Positions 33,517-42,160 are shown, counted from the first letter of the stretch. The stretch is DNA of 64,000 bases from Roseiarcus sp050012775 (GCA_050012775.1 JBEKGN010000023.1:1-64000), one strand, 5' to 3'. The notes: generated by a model from the sequence alone, not told the origin. Made by a program: numbers and translations.

Positions 33517-33876
33517 ATGGCGAATGTGTCCCTCGACGAAACCGGCGCCCTCACCGGCATATATGCGATGCCTCAGACGTTCTCGACGGTCATCGCCGAC
33601 GACGATCCGCGCATCGCCGCGTTTCTGGCGGCGCAGACGCCGGCGCCCTCGCTGACCTTCCTGCAATTCATGGCGCTGTTCGCTCCGGCCGAGCAAGCCG
33701 CCATCGTCGCCTCGGCCGACCCGCAGATCAAGCTGTTCACGTTGATGGCGGCGGGCGCCGGGGCGCTGCAATTGAGCAACCCCGAGGTGGTCGCGGGGGT
33801 GAATTACCTCGCGACGTCGGGCGCGATCACGGCCGCGCGCGCGACGGCCATTCTCGCGGGGCAAGCTCCATCATAA
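33517..33876 (+). CDS. Small fibre-region protein
   Basis: The 119-residue helical protein contains 'LTFLQFMALFAPAEQAAIVA'. This resembles short proteins or chaperones encoded after fibre genes. The function is not known. Confidence 0.6.
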   Translation: MANVSLDETGALTGIYAMPQTFSTVIADDDPRIAAFLAAQTPAPSLTFLQFMALFAPAEQAAIVASADPQIKLFTLMAAGAGALQLSNPEVVAGVNYLATSGAITAARATAILAGQAPS

Positions 33877-33896
33877 TTCCCGGACGGGCTTAACCC

Positions 33897-35483
33897 ATGC
33901 TCGGCTTCGCGGCGCTCGCTCATCTCCCGCTCGGCTCGAGCGCGACGGCCGGCGGTTCGCTCGCGGGCGGCGCCCTTGCCGCGGCGACGCTCGCGGCCTT
34001 GGCTTCCGCCCCGGCGACGGGAAGCGAATCCTCGACGCTCGCGGCGGCCGTCGCCTCCGTCTCGGCCTCGGCGCCGGGGACGGGTTCTCTAAGCAGCGCG
34101 GCCGCCGCGGCGACGCTCGCCGCCGCGGCCATGGCGCCGGCGACGGGAAGCGCGTCCTCGACGCTGTCGGCGGCGTCCGTTTCCGCCTCCGCCTCGGCCC
34201 CGGCGACGGGAACCGAAGCGTCCACGCTCGCGGCGGCGTCCGTCTCCGCCTCGGCGACCGCGCCGGGGACGGGTTCGCTCGCCGACGCGCTCGCTTCGAC
34301 CGCGAGTTCGGCCTCGGCTTCCGCGTCGGGGACGGGTTCCCTAGGCAGCGCGCTCGCGGCGGCGACGGGAGCGGCTTCCGGGCTGGCGCTCGCGTCGGCC
34401 TCCGCGTCCGCGACGCTTGGCGCGGCTTCGGCCTCCGCCTCCGGCTCGGCGATCGCGACGGGCGGCGCATCTGGCGCGCTCGCGGGCGCGACGATCGCGG
34501 CCGGGGCGACGGCGCCCGCGGCCGGCGCGTTGGCGGTCGCAATCGCCTCCGGCGGGGGTCCGCTCGGCTTCGCGCCGCTCGGCGCCTCGCTTCCGCTCGC
34601 GGACCCGATCGCGGACGCGAGTCTCGTCGCTTCGGGTTCCGGCTTCGTCGCGGGGGCGCTTATCATCACACTCGACGCGGCGACGCTCGCCGCCGCGGGC
34701 GCGGCGTTCGAGAGCGCGGGCGAGACGTCGACGCTCGCCGGCGCCGGGCTCGCCGGTTCGGGCGCGGCGCTCGCCTCGGGCGTGTTCGCCGCGACGCTCG
34801 GTCCCGCCGGCGTCTCGGCGCTCGGTTTGGCGATCGCCGGGGCGCAAGTCTCGCCGACGCTCGACGACGCGACTCTTTCCAGCGCCGGCGCGGCGCTCGC
34901 CGACGGCGCGCTCGTGGTCGATCTTTCCGCCGGTTCGGGCTCGGCGCCGCTTGGCGGCTTGGCACTCGGCGGCGCACCGATCGGCGGCGGCTTCGCCGCG
35001 CCATCGGGCGCCGCGCTCGTCGCGACCGCTTCGTCGCTCGGCGGCGGCGCCGAAGCCGACGTCCTCGACGACGCGGCGCTCGCGGCGTCGGGCGTAGCGC
35101 TCGCTTCCGGCGCGCTCGCCGTCACGCTCGACGAGGTCACGCTTTCCTCGCCCGGCGCGGCGGCCGCCAGCGGCTCTCTCGCGGTCGATCTTTCCGCCGG
35201 TTCGGGCTCGGCGCCGCTCGGCGGGACGGTTCTCGGCGGCGCTCCGCTCGGCGGCGGATACGAAGCGCCCTCGGGGGTCACTCTCGCCGCGACGGGCGTC
35301 CGCGAAGCGCTCGCCTCGGGCGTGCTCGCCGTTGTCCTCGACGCCGCCACGTTCGCCGCCGCCGCTTCGTCGGGCGCGGCGATCGCCTCGGGCGCCGCTT
35401 CGCTTCAGGCCGGCGACGCGGGGCTGGCGGCCGCCGCGCGCACGCGGCCGAAATACCGCCCCGCCGCGCTGCTCGCGGCCTGA
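33897..35483 (+). CDS. Ala/Ser/Gly-rich repetitive protein
   Basis: The 528-residue protein is of very low complexity. The first 200 residues repeat units built on 'TLAAA..SASAPGTGS'. The second half has two copies of a longer unit with 'DLSAGSGSAPLGG' followed by 'LGGAP.GGG', encoded around 34917 and 35188. There is no signal peptide. Its neighbours are fibre genes and a secreted CHAP-like enzyme. It may be a fibre shaft or adhesin-like decoration. The opposite strand is also open for 476 codons, a by-product of the repetitive codons. Confidence 0.7.
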   Translation: MLGFAALAHLPLGSSATAGGSLAGGALAAATLAALASAPATGSESSTLAAAVASVSASAPGTGSLSSAAAAATLAAAAMAPATGSASSTLSAASVSASASAPATGTEASTLAAASVSASATAPGTGSLADALASTASSASASASGTGSLGSALAAATGAASGLALASASASATLGAASASASGSAIATGGASGALAGATIAAGATAPAAGALAVAIASGGGPLGFAPLGASLPLADPIADASLVASGSGFVAGALIITLDAATLAAAGAAFESAGETSTLAGAGLAGSGAALASGVFAATLGPAGVSALGLAIAGAQVSPTLDDATLSSAGAALADGALVVDLSAGSGSAPLGGLALGGAPIGGGFAAPSGAALVATASSLGGGAEADVLDDAALAASGVALASGALAVTLDEVTLSSPGAAAASGSLAVDLSAGSGSAPLGGTVLGGAPLGGGYEAPSGVTLAATGVREALASGVLAVVLDAATFAAAASSGAAIASGAASLQAGDAGLAAAARTRPKYRPAALLAA

Positions 35484-35493
35484 GAGGATCATC

Positions 35494-35991
35494 ATGAAAA
35501 TCCGTCGACGCCTTCGCTCTCTTGTCCGCTTCGGCGCCAGCGCCGCGCTCTTCGGCGCCCTCTGCGCGGCGCCGGCTTCGGCGCGCGATCGCGGGCCGGC
35601 GCTCCTCCCGCTCTCGTTCGAGCCTTTCGCCAATTCGGCGCGCGAACCGCTCGCCGAGGCGGCGCGCTGGCTCGGCTCGGCAAACATGACGGGGACCGTC
35701 GGGCCGTGGTGCGCGGATTTCGTTTCGTTCGTGCTGCGCCGGGTCGGCCGGCCGCCGCTGGCGAACCGCCTCGCCGCCTCGGCGCTCGTCTACGGCCCGC
35801 GGCTCTTAGGCCCGCGCGCCGGCGCGCTCGCGGTGATGCGCACGCGGCGCGGGATCTACGGGCACGTCGGCTTCGTCGAGGGGATCGAACCGGACGGCTC
35901 GATCCGCCTGATCTCGGGCAATTGGGGCCATCGCGTCGCCCGGTCGCGCGTGGCGCGCGGCGCGATCGTCGCCTTCGTCGGGTTGCGGTGA
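35494..35991 (+). CDS. Secreted CHAP/NlpC-like peptidase (TIGR02594 type)
   Basis: The 165-residue protein has a signal peptide (residues 1-30, with LFGALCAAPASA before cleavage). The enzyme part has the Cys in GPWCADFVSFVL, the His in YGHVGFVEGI and the Asn in ISGNWG, a complete CHAP-like triad. It is a second peptidoglycan hydrolase, separate from the lysis cassette and exported by Sec. It could be a tail-associated entry enzyme or a lysogen-made wall enzyme. Confidence 0.85.
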   Translation: MKIRRRLRSLVRFGASAALFGALCAAPASARDRGPALLPLSFEPFANSAREPLAEAARWLGSANMTGTVGPWCADFVSFVLRRVGRPPLANRLAASALVYGPRLLGPRAGALAVMRTRRGIYGHVGFVEGIEPDGSIRLISGNWGHRVARSRVARGAIVAFVGLR

Positions 35992-36010
35992 TGTTCGCGG
36001 ATGCAGGCCA

Positions 36011-36026
36011 GGTGAAACCTTTCACC
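36011..36026 (+). promoter_or_regulatory. Late-promoter dyad 3, upstream of the sheath operon
   Basis: The perfect palindrome GGTGAAACCTTTCACC lies in the 121-bp gap before the tail sheath gene. This matches the place where P2 starts its F operon and Mu has a late promoter. It shares the half-site GGTGAAA with dyads 1 and 2. A weak -10-like GATGTT lies at 36052-36057. Confidence 0.78.
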
Positions 36027-36112
36027 CTAGGGACCGCCCTCACGCAAAAGCGATGTTGGCCGCGTTTCCAGACGCCGTCAAGCGGCCTTCAATCCCACCC
36101 TGGCGAGGCGCC

Positions 36113-37354
36113 ATGAGCTCCACCACCTTCCTGCACGGCGTCGAGGTCGACGAGGTCGAGTCGGCGACGCAACCGATCGCCTTCAACCCCAGCGGCGTCG
36201 TCGGCCTGATCGGCACGGCGAGCCTCGCCGACGACAGCGTGTTCCCGCTCAACGAGCCGGTGCTCTTGAATTCGCAGCCGACCCAGGCGCTCTCTCTCGG
36301 CGTCGATGGCACGCTGCTCTCGGCGGTGCAACAGGTCTATGCCGAGGGCGCGGGCCAGATCGTGGTGGTGCGCGTCGCCGACGACACCGACCCCGACAAC
36401 GTCATGAGCAACATCATCGGCTCGCAGGCGGCCAAGACCGGCATCTACGCCTTTCTCGGCGCGCGCGCCCAAGTGGGCGTTCCCCCGCGCACCCTCATCG
36501 CGCCGGGCTACACCTCGATCATGCCGGCCGGCACCGGAGGCGGCATCCTCGCCAACCCGATCGTCACCGCGATGCTGCCTCTGGCGACGCGCCTGCGCGG
36601 CCGCGTCTACGCCGACGCGCCCTGCACCAGCGACGCCGACGCGCTCGCCGCGGCCGAGCTCTACAGCTCCGACCGCCTGCTGCTTTTCTATCCGAACGTG
36701 ATGGTCTGGGACACCGCGACCTCGGCCTATGTGCAGCTTCCCGCCTCGGCGTCGATGGCGGGCCTCACGGCCTATGTGCACCAGAACCTCGGCTTCTGGT
36801 TTTCGCCGTCGAATCAGGTGCTGCAGGGCGTCGGCGGCGTCTCGACGCCGATCGACTGGGCGATGTCGGACCCGGACTGCGAGGCCAACCTCCTCAACGC
36901 GGCGAGCGTCACGACGATCATCAACGCGGCGCAGCAGGCCGGGCTGCAATACGGCGGCTTCCGCCGCTGGGGCAACCGCAACCTGTCCTCGGACACCAAC
37001 TGGATTTTCGAGGCCGTGCGCACCGCCCTCGACATGGTCTACGAGGCGCTCGACGAGGTCACCCTGTGGGCGGTCGACAAGCCGCCGGGGCTGCAACTGC
37101 TGCAGGATATGACCAACCGCGCCAACGACTTCTTCAAGTGGGGCAAGACGGTCGGCTTCCTCGTCGGCGGCCGCTGCTGGCTCGACCCCGAGCTCAACCC
37201 CTCCTCGCAAACTTCGCAGGGCATCTGGAACTGGTCGATCGACCCGGAAGCGCCGGCGCCGATGGAGCACATCATCTACACCGCGAGCCAGAACGCCTCC
37301 TATTACGATCAGGAGGTCGCCGCGCTCGCCAACATGATCTCCGCCAACGGCTGA
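36113..37354 (+). CDS. Tail sheath protein (P2 gpFI-like)
   Basis: The 413-residue protein begins 'FLHGVEVDEVESATQPIAF' and contains 'VVGLIGTA'. Its C-terminus includes 'GFRRWGNRNLSSDTNWIFEA VRTALDM' and 'KWGKTVGFLVGGRCWLDPEL N', diagnostic of P2-type contractile sheaths. Confidence 0.95.
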   Translation: MSSTTFLHGVEVDEVESATQPIAFNPSGVVGLIGTASLADDSVFPLNEPVLLNSQPTQALSLGVDGTLLSAVQQVYAEGAGQIVVVRVADDTDPDNVMSNIIGSQAAKTGIYAFLGARAQVGVPPRTLIAPGYTSIMPAGTGGGILANPIVTAMLPLATRLRGRVYADAPCTSDADALAAAELYSSDRLLLFYPNVMVWDTATSAYVQLPASASMAGLTAYVHQNLGFWFSPSNQVLQGVGGVSTPIDWAMSDPDCEANLLNAASVTTIINAAQQAGLQYGGFRRWGNRNLSSDTNWIFEAVRTALDMVYEALDEVTLWAVDKPPGLQLLQDMTNRANDFFKWGKTVGFLVGGRCWLDPELNPSSQTSQGIWNWSIDPEAPAPMEHIIYTASQNASYYDQEVAALANMISANG

Positions 37355-37364
37355 GGACAGATCC

Positions 37365-37880
37365 ATGGCGCAAAACCAGCTCGACTTCATCCTCCAGTCG
37401 TTTTCGATCAACATCGACGGCTTCGGCATGGCCGGCTCGGGCGAGAAATGCACCCTGCCGAAGATCAAGAAGCACATGGAGAAGTACCGCGGCGGCGGCA
37501 TGGTCGCGCCGCGCCAGCACGCGCTCGGCTACGACGAATTCGAGTTCGAATGCTCGCTGTCGGCGGTCAACCCGCAGGTCATCGCCCAGAGCGCATTCCT
37601 CGTGTCGACGGGCGTCGCGTTCTCGGTGCGCGCGTTCCTCGACGGCGACAACAACACGACGCACTCGCTCTACATGTACATGCGCGGCGAAGTGATCGAA
37701 AACGACTTCGGCGAGTGGGAGGCGGGCAAGAAGGCGATGATGAAGATCAAGATCGCCCTCGACGCCTTGAACCTCACGATCGACGGCGCCTCGATCTTCG
37801 ACATCGACATCGAGAACGGCGTCGACACCTGGAACGGAACCGACGTCGCCGCGATGATCTCGGGCGCGATCGGCTCCTGA
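37365..37880 (+). CDS. Tail tube protein (P2 gpFII-like)
   Basis: The 171-residue protein has 'INIDGFGMAGSGEKCTLPKI KKHMEKYRGGGM' at the N-terminus and 'YMRGEVIENDFGEWEAGKKA' later, the FII signature. It forms the inner tube of the contractile tail. Confidence 0.94.
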   Translation: MAQNQLDFILQSFSINIDGFGMAGSGEKCTLPKIKKHMEKYRGGGMVAPRQHALGYDEFEFECSLSAVNPQVIAQSAFLVSTGVAFSVRAFLDGDNNTTHSLYMYMRGEVIENDFGEWEAGKKAMMKIKIALDALNLTIDGASIFDIDIENGVDTWNGTDVAAMISGAIGS

Positions 37881-37909
37881 CAACCAGCTTTTTGAAAGGG
37901 CTTTGAACC

Positions 37910-38191
37910 ATGGCGGAAACCGAGATCGTCGACGCGTCGAAGGGCTGGGGGCTGGAGGATTTCGTCCTCAAGCGGCCGTTCAAGTTCGCGGGCCAGACCT
38001 TCGTCAAGATTTCGTTCCGCGTGCCCACCGGCGCCGACATCGAAGCCTATGTGCGCTCGCCCGACCGCGGCTTTCGCGCGCTGGCGCTGAAGGTCGCCGA
38101 CACCGACGCGAAGATCCTCGACGCGATGCACGGCTCCGACTATTCGAGGCTGATGGCCCTGATGGGGGAATTCGTCGCCGGTGTCCGCTAG
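37910..38191 (+). CDS. Tail assembly chaperone gpE-like
   Basis: The 93-residue protein occupies the gpE slot between tube and tape measure ('FVLKRPFKFAGQTFVKISFR VPTGADIEAY'). A run of five G near its 3' end and an open -1 frame beyond the stop suggest that a longer E-E' product is also made. Confidence 0.85.
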   Translation: MAETEIVDASKGWGLEDFVLKRPFKFAGQTFVKISFRVPTGADIEAYVRSPDRGFRALALKVADTDAKILDAMHGSDYSRLMALMGEFVAGVR

Positions 38192-38328
38192 ACCTCGACG
38201 AGGCCCTGGACGACATCGGCCTGGCGTTCCCCTATAGCCGCGACTGGGTCCTGGCGCAGCCGATGCCCGTCATCGCCAGGCTGCGCGAGCGGGCTCTCGA
38301 ACATCTCGGCAGGCTCTACAGGCGGTAG
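38167..38328 (+). CDS. gpE' extension reached by -1 frameshift
   Basis: The -1 frame relative to gpE is open from the GGGGG at 38164-38168 to a TAG at 38326-38328. It adds about 53 residues, including 'DEALDDIGLAFPYSRDWVLA', typical of E' tails. The frame has no usable start codon of its own before this segment. P2 makes E+E' by a -1 shift at the same place. The exact slip site is inferred. Confidence 0.65.
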   Translation, partial: GIRRRCPLDLDEALDDIGLAFPYSRDWVLAQPMPVIARLRERALEHLGRLYRR

Positions 38329-38331
38329 CCC

Positions 38332-40377
38332 ATGTCGAACATGACCGTCAAAGTCCTTCTCAAGCTGGTCGACCAGCTCACGGCGCCCGCGCGCGCCGCG
38401 GTGAAGGAGTTGAGCGGGCTGAAGGACGTCGCCGCGCCGAGCCCGGGCGCCTGGATCGACCAGGGAAAGGCTATCGCCAACGCCAGCCAGGCCGCACTCG
38501 ACTACAAACTGGCCTCCGGCGAGGCGATCGGCTTCGCCTCGACGATCAAGCCCGAGGGCTGGGTCAAGCAGCAGGAGGAGATCGACAAGGCGACCGGCAA
38601 GGTCGAGGATTACAAGAGCGGCATCTCCGGTGCGACCGGCCTCATCAACAACGCCACGCAAGCAATCCTCGGCTTCGTCGCCGCCCACGCGGGGTTGGAG
38701 CTGGCGAGCAAGGCCATCTCCGCGGGGGCGGACGCCGCCCATCTCCACGTCGGGATGGAGGTCGCGGGCATGAGCCCGGCCGAGATCGCCGAGACGGAGG
38801 CGAAATCGGCGGAATGGTCGAAAAAATATCCGATGCTGTCGCAGACGGAGATCGAGGGCATCATCCTCGACACGCGCTCCATCGTCGGCACCACGAAGGA
38901 AGCGCTCGACGTCGCGCCGAAAGAGCTCGGCTATATGATAGCCGACCGCATGGCGCACCCGGGCGAGCCGGGCTCCGCGGGCGCGGTCCTCAAAGCGGCC
39001 GAGGTCATGGGAATCACCCAAGACGAGGCTAAACTCGGCAAATTCTTCGACATGGCGGCGCAGGCGGTCAGTGTCTTCGCGCGGACTTTGCGCGGCGAAG
39101 ACATTCGTGAATTTGCGCTGCGCTCGGGGTCCCAGTACGCGAGCAAAATGGACCTGGATTACTTCTTCGGCCCGGCGCTCACGGCGGCGCAAGAAATGGG
39201 CGGCGACACCGCCGGCTTCTCGCAACGGATGACCTTGCAGGAGCTGTTCGGCGCGCATCTCTCCGGCCGGGAAGTCAAGGCTCTCGACGATTTGGGCCTG
39301 ATCGATTCGAGCAAGGTGACGCGCCGCGACAAGGAAGGCCACCCCACCGAAATCGACCCGGGCGGCATCCGCGGCACGGACCTTGCGCTGACCAACCTGT
39401 ATCAGTGGGTGCAGACGGTCCTCAAACCGGCGATGAGCAAGCTCTCCCCGACCGAAGCCGCGGAGAAGGTGGCGACGATCTTCGCCAACCGCGGCAGCAA
39501 TCTCGTTTCGATATACTCGCAGCAGCAGGCGCGCATCGAAAAAGACGTTGTGCTGCGCAAAGGCGCAATGGGCGCCGACGCGGCGGACGTGTGGGTCGCA
39601 AAAGACCCCGAAGCCGCGGGGCAGGCGCTCGGCGGTCAGATCTGGAACTGGCTGCGCAGCGCCGGCACCCCCTTTATGCCGGGTCTTCGCGGCGACGCCG
39701 AGGCGCTGCGAAGGACCACGACGGCGGAGGTCGAAGCGACGCGCGGCCACGACTGGGTCAACGCCCTCCTCGCCGGAGCGACTGCGGCCGGAGGAGCGGC
39801 GCTGGGCTTGGCGACGTTTACAAACGGCGTTACCTGGCTCGTCAAGGGCGTCACGGGATTGGTGATCGCCGGCGCCGTCAAGGAAGCGGCCGACATCGCC
39901 GATCCGAAGGGCAATTTCTGGGGACTGACGTCGCCGATCGACGAATTCGCGAAGCGTCATTTCGGCTTCGACCCATCCAATGTGTTCGGCGACGCCACTC
40001 CCTACAATCCGAGCCTGGACCCGAACTCGACGGAAAATCGTCTCGCGGCCGCGCGGGGACTGCGCCACGCCGGCTATCTTCCCGGCGAGGCACAGTCCGA
40101 ATCGGAGCGCGAGGCGTCGCGCGCGCGCGCCCTGTCGCCCGGCGTCGACGCGAGCCAAATCGACGCGGCGGCCGCCAAGGCGAAGGAGGCGCGCGGCGAT
40201 CTCGACGCGCTCGGCGCGACCGTCGCGCCCAAAGTCGATTCCAGCGCGCTCGACGCGCTGCTCGCCAAGCTGCGCGAGGCGCTGGCGCTGGTCGGCTCGA
40301 TCAACGGCGGCATCGGAGGGGCCTCGCGCCGCGCTTCCTTCGCCGGGATGCTGCATGACGGACCGGAGACGCGCTGA
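38332..40377 (+). CDS. Tail tape measure protein (P2 gpT-like)
   Basis: The 681-residue protein begins 'MTVKVLLKLVDQLTAPARAA'. It has long helical stretches and hydrophobic segments near residues 110 and 480-515 (GATAAGGAALGLATFTNGVT). It sets tail length and lies directly after E/E'. Confidence 0.9.
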   Translation: MSNMTVKVLLKLVDQLTAPARAAVKELSGLKDVAAPSPGAWIDQGKAIANASQAALDYKLASGEAIGFASTIKPEGWVKQQEEIDKATGKVEDYKSGISGATGLINNATQAILGFVAAHAGLELASKAISAGADAAHLHVGMEVAGMSPAEIAETEAKSAEWSKKYPMLSQTEIEGIILDTRSIVGTTKEALDVAPKELGYMIADRMAHPGEPGSAGAVLKAAEVMGITQDEAKLGKFFDMAAQAVSVFARTLRGEDIREFALRSGSQYASKMDLDYFFGPALTAAQEMGGDTAGFSQRMTLQELFGAHLSGREVKALDDLGLIDSSKVTRRDKEGHPTEIDPGGIRGTDLALTNLYQWVQTVLKPAMSKLSPTEAAEKVATIFANRGSNLVSIYSQQQARIEKDVVLRKGAMGADAADVWVAKDPEAAGQALGGQIWNWLRSAGTPFMPGLRGDAEALRRTTTAEVEATRGHDWVNALLAGATAAGGAALGLATFTNGVTWLVKGVTGLVIAGAVKEAADIADPKGNFWGLTSPIDEFAKRHFGFDPSNVFGDATPYNPSLDPNSTENRLAAARGLRHAGYLPGEAQSESEREASRARALSPGVDASQIDAAAAKAKEARGDLDALGATVAPKVDSSALDALLAKLREALALVGSINGGIGGASRRASFAGMLHDGPETR

Positions 40378-40790
40378 TGCTGGCGTGCTGGGGCGGCTAC
40401 GTCTTCGAAACGGGCGACATGGCGTTCGACAAGCTGTCGCGCCGGACCAAGGCGCAATGGGCGAAGCACAAGATCATCGGCCGGCGCCCGGCAGGGCAAT
40501 ATCTCGGGCCGGACGAGCGCACGGTGAAGATCTCCGGCGTGGTGTTCCCCAACGACGACGGCGCGGGCGCGGCGGCGCAGGTGATCGCGCTGGAGGCGGC
40601 GTGCGAAGCCGGCGAGGTCTATTGCCTGGTCGCCGGCTCCGGCAGCGTCTCCGGACCGTATCGGCTGGAGTCGATCGACCCCGAGGAGAGCTTTCACGAC
40701 GCCAACGGCAATCCCGGCCGGGTCGGCTACAGCTTGACCTTCGAAGCGCACGATGACGGCAACGGACAGATTTGGAGCCTTTGGCCATGA
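40377..40790 (+). CDS. Tail completion protein (P2 gpU-like)
   Basis: The 137-residue protein has 'RTKAQWAKHKIIGRRPAGQY LGPDERTVKISGVVFP', the clear gpU family signature. The start overlaps the tape-measure stop (TGATG). Confidence 0.92.
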   Translation: MLACWGGYVFETGDMAFDKLSRRTKAQWAKHKIIGRRPAGQYLGPDERTVKISGVVFPNDDGAGAAAQVIALEAACEAGEVYCLVAGSGSVSGPYRLESIDPEESFHDANGNPGRVGYSLTFEAHDDGNGQIWSLWP

Positions 40791-40957
40791 GCATGGAACC
40801 AGACTGGGACGCCTATTCCGAGGGTTACGACGCGCGTTACGCCGGCAAAACCCTGCACGACAATCCCTATTACGGCGTCGACGCGCATAAGTTCCAGTCG
40901 TGGCGCGCGGGCTGGGCGTTAGCAGACGAAAGCAATCCCCGCGAGAGGGCTCAATGA
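40787..40957 (+). CDS. Rmf/CrpP-fold-like small protein inside the tail operon
   Basis: The 56-residue protein's pattern EGYDARYAGKTLHDNPYYG and FQSWRAGWALAD follows the ribosome modulation factor/CrpP family: G-x-x-A...G...NPY...W-x-x-GW. It overlaps gpU and gpX by 4 nt. Known relatives bind 100S ribosomes (RMF) or are linked to fluoroquinolone resistance (CrpP). Its role in a phage tail operon is unknown. Confidence 0.65.
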   Translation: MSMEPDWDAYSEGYDARYAGKTLHDNPYYGVDAHKFQSWRAGWALADESNPRERAQ

Positions 40958-41169
40958 GCTCGACCTACATCACGGCGCAGGGCGACATGGTCGACTCGAT
41001 CGCCTGGCTTAATTACGGCTATGTCGCCGGCGCGGCCGAGGCGATCTTCGCCGCCAATCCCGGCCTTTCGTCGCAGCCGCCGGCGCTGCCCGAGAACCTC
41101 ACAATTCAGCTCCCCGCCGTCGCGACGGTCACGCCGCCGCCCAAGCAGACGATCAACCTCTGGGACTGA
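40954..41169 (+). CDS. Tail protein X-like (LysM-type)
   Basis: The 71-residue protein reads 'YITAQGDMVDSIAWLNYG' and continues with 'IFAANPGLSSQPPALPENLTI', the typical gpX/LysM-like fold that helps attach the spike or tape-measure complex. Confidence 0.88.
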   Translation: MSSTYITAQGDMVDSIAWLNYGYVAGAAEAIFAANPGLSSQPPALPENLTIQLPAVATVTPPPKQTINLWD

Positions 41170-41170
41170 A

Positions 41171-42160
41171 ATGGCGACGCCGGTTCTCCAGATCATGATC
41201 GGCGGCCAGGACGTCTCCTCGACGGTCAACCCGCGCGTGCTCAAGGGCAAGGTGACGCGCCACGACGGCGAAAAGGCCGACGAGCTCGAACTGACGCTGT
41301 CGAACTACGACGGCATGCTCGCCAAGCCGCAACGCGGCCAGACGCTGCAGGTGGCGCTCGGCTTCAAGGAGTTCGGCGGCGCGGTCGACCGCGGCTCGTA
41401 TATCATCCAGGGGGTGACCAAGAGCGGCGGTCCCGCCGAGTTTCACGTGACGGGACAGTCGGCCGACCTTAAAAAGACCTTGAAACAGCAGAAGACGCGT
41501 AGCTGGGTCGCGCCCAAGACGCTCGGCGACGTGCTCAACCAGGTCGCCGGCGACAACGGCCTCAGCCCGGCGATCGACGGCGCCCTGGCGGCGATCGCCA
41601 TCGACATGATCATCGCCCAGACCGGCGAGAGCGACATGCACCTGGTCATGCGCCTGGCGCGCCGCTTCGGCGCGGTGGCGAAGTTCGCGATGGGGATGCT
41701 GGCGTTCGTGCCCCAGGGCGCGGGAACGACGGCGAGCGGGACTTCGATTCCGGCGATCACGATCACGCCGAACGACTGCGAGAGCTTCCACATCCACGAC
41801 AACGACCGCGAGGTGCGCGGCAAAAGCCACGCCAAGGTGTGGAACCGCAAGACCGCGACGTCGACCGACGTGACCGGCGACGCCGGCGACGGCGGTCCGG
41901 ACTATTCCCATCCGGAAACCTTCGGCTCGGCCACCGAGGCGCAGAAGGCGACGGCCGCACGCGCCAAGGACTTTGCGCGGGCCAAGAAGACGATCGAAGC
42001 GGAACTGCGGGCGCCCGCCCCGACGCCGGTCCCCGGCGGCGTGGTGACGACGCAAGGCTTCGGCGACGACGACGACACGAATTGGATCGTCAAGACGGTC
42101 ACCGACGTGTTCGACGACAAGGGGCTGGTGACGAAGTTCGAGGGGGAGCTGAAGGTATGA
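41171..42160 (+). CDS. Late control protein D-like baseplate hub (P2 gpD)
   Basis: The 329-residue protein has 'DELELTLSNYDGMLAKPQRG' and 'RGSYIIQGVTKSGGPAEFHV TGQSADLK' in the N-terminal half and 'FHIHDNDREVRGKSHAKVW' later, the gpD family. It forms the hub of the contractile tail. It is the last clear structural gene. Confidence 0.92.
   Translation: MATPVLQIMIGGQDVSSTVNPRVLKGKVTRHDGEKADELELTLSNYDGMLAKPQRGQTLQVALGFKEFGGAVDRGSYIIQGVTKSGGPAEFHVTGQSADLKKTLKQQKTRSWVAPKTLGDVLNQVAGDNGLSPAIDGALAAIAIDMIIAQTGESDMHLVMRLARRFGAVAKFAMGMLAFVPQGAGTTASGTSIPAITITPNDCESFHIHDNDREVRGKSHAKVWNRKTATSTDVTGDAGDGGPDYSHPETFGSATEAQKATAARAKDFARAKKTIEAELRAPAPTPVPGGVVTTQGFGDDDDTNWIVKTVTDVFDDKGLVTKFEGELKV

Noticed and set aside
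33920..35350. A 476-codon leftward frame opposite the Ala/Ser/Gly-rich protein
   Set aside because: It mirrors the repetitive codons (Pro/Ala/Glu-rich) and lacks a ribosome site. Kept only as a note in the finding.
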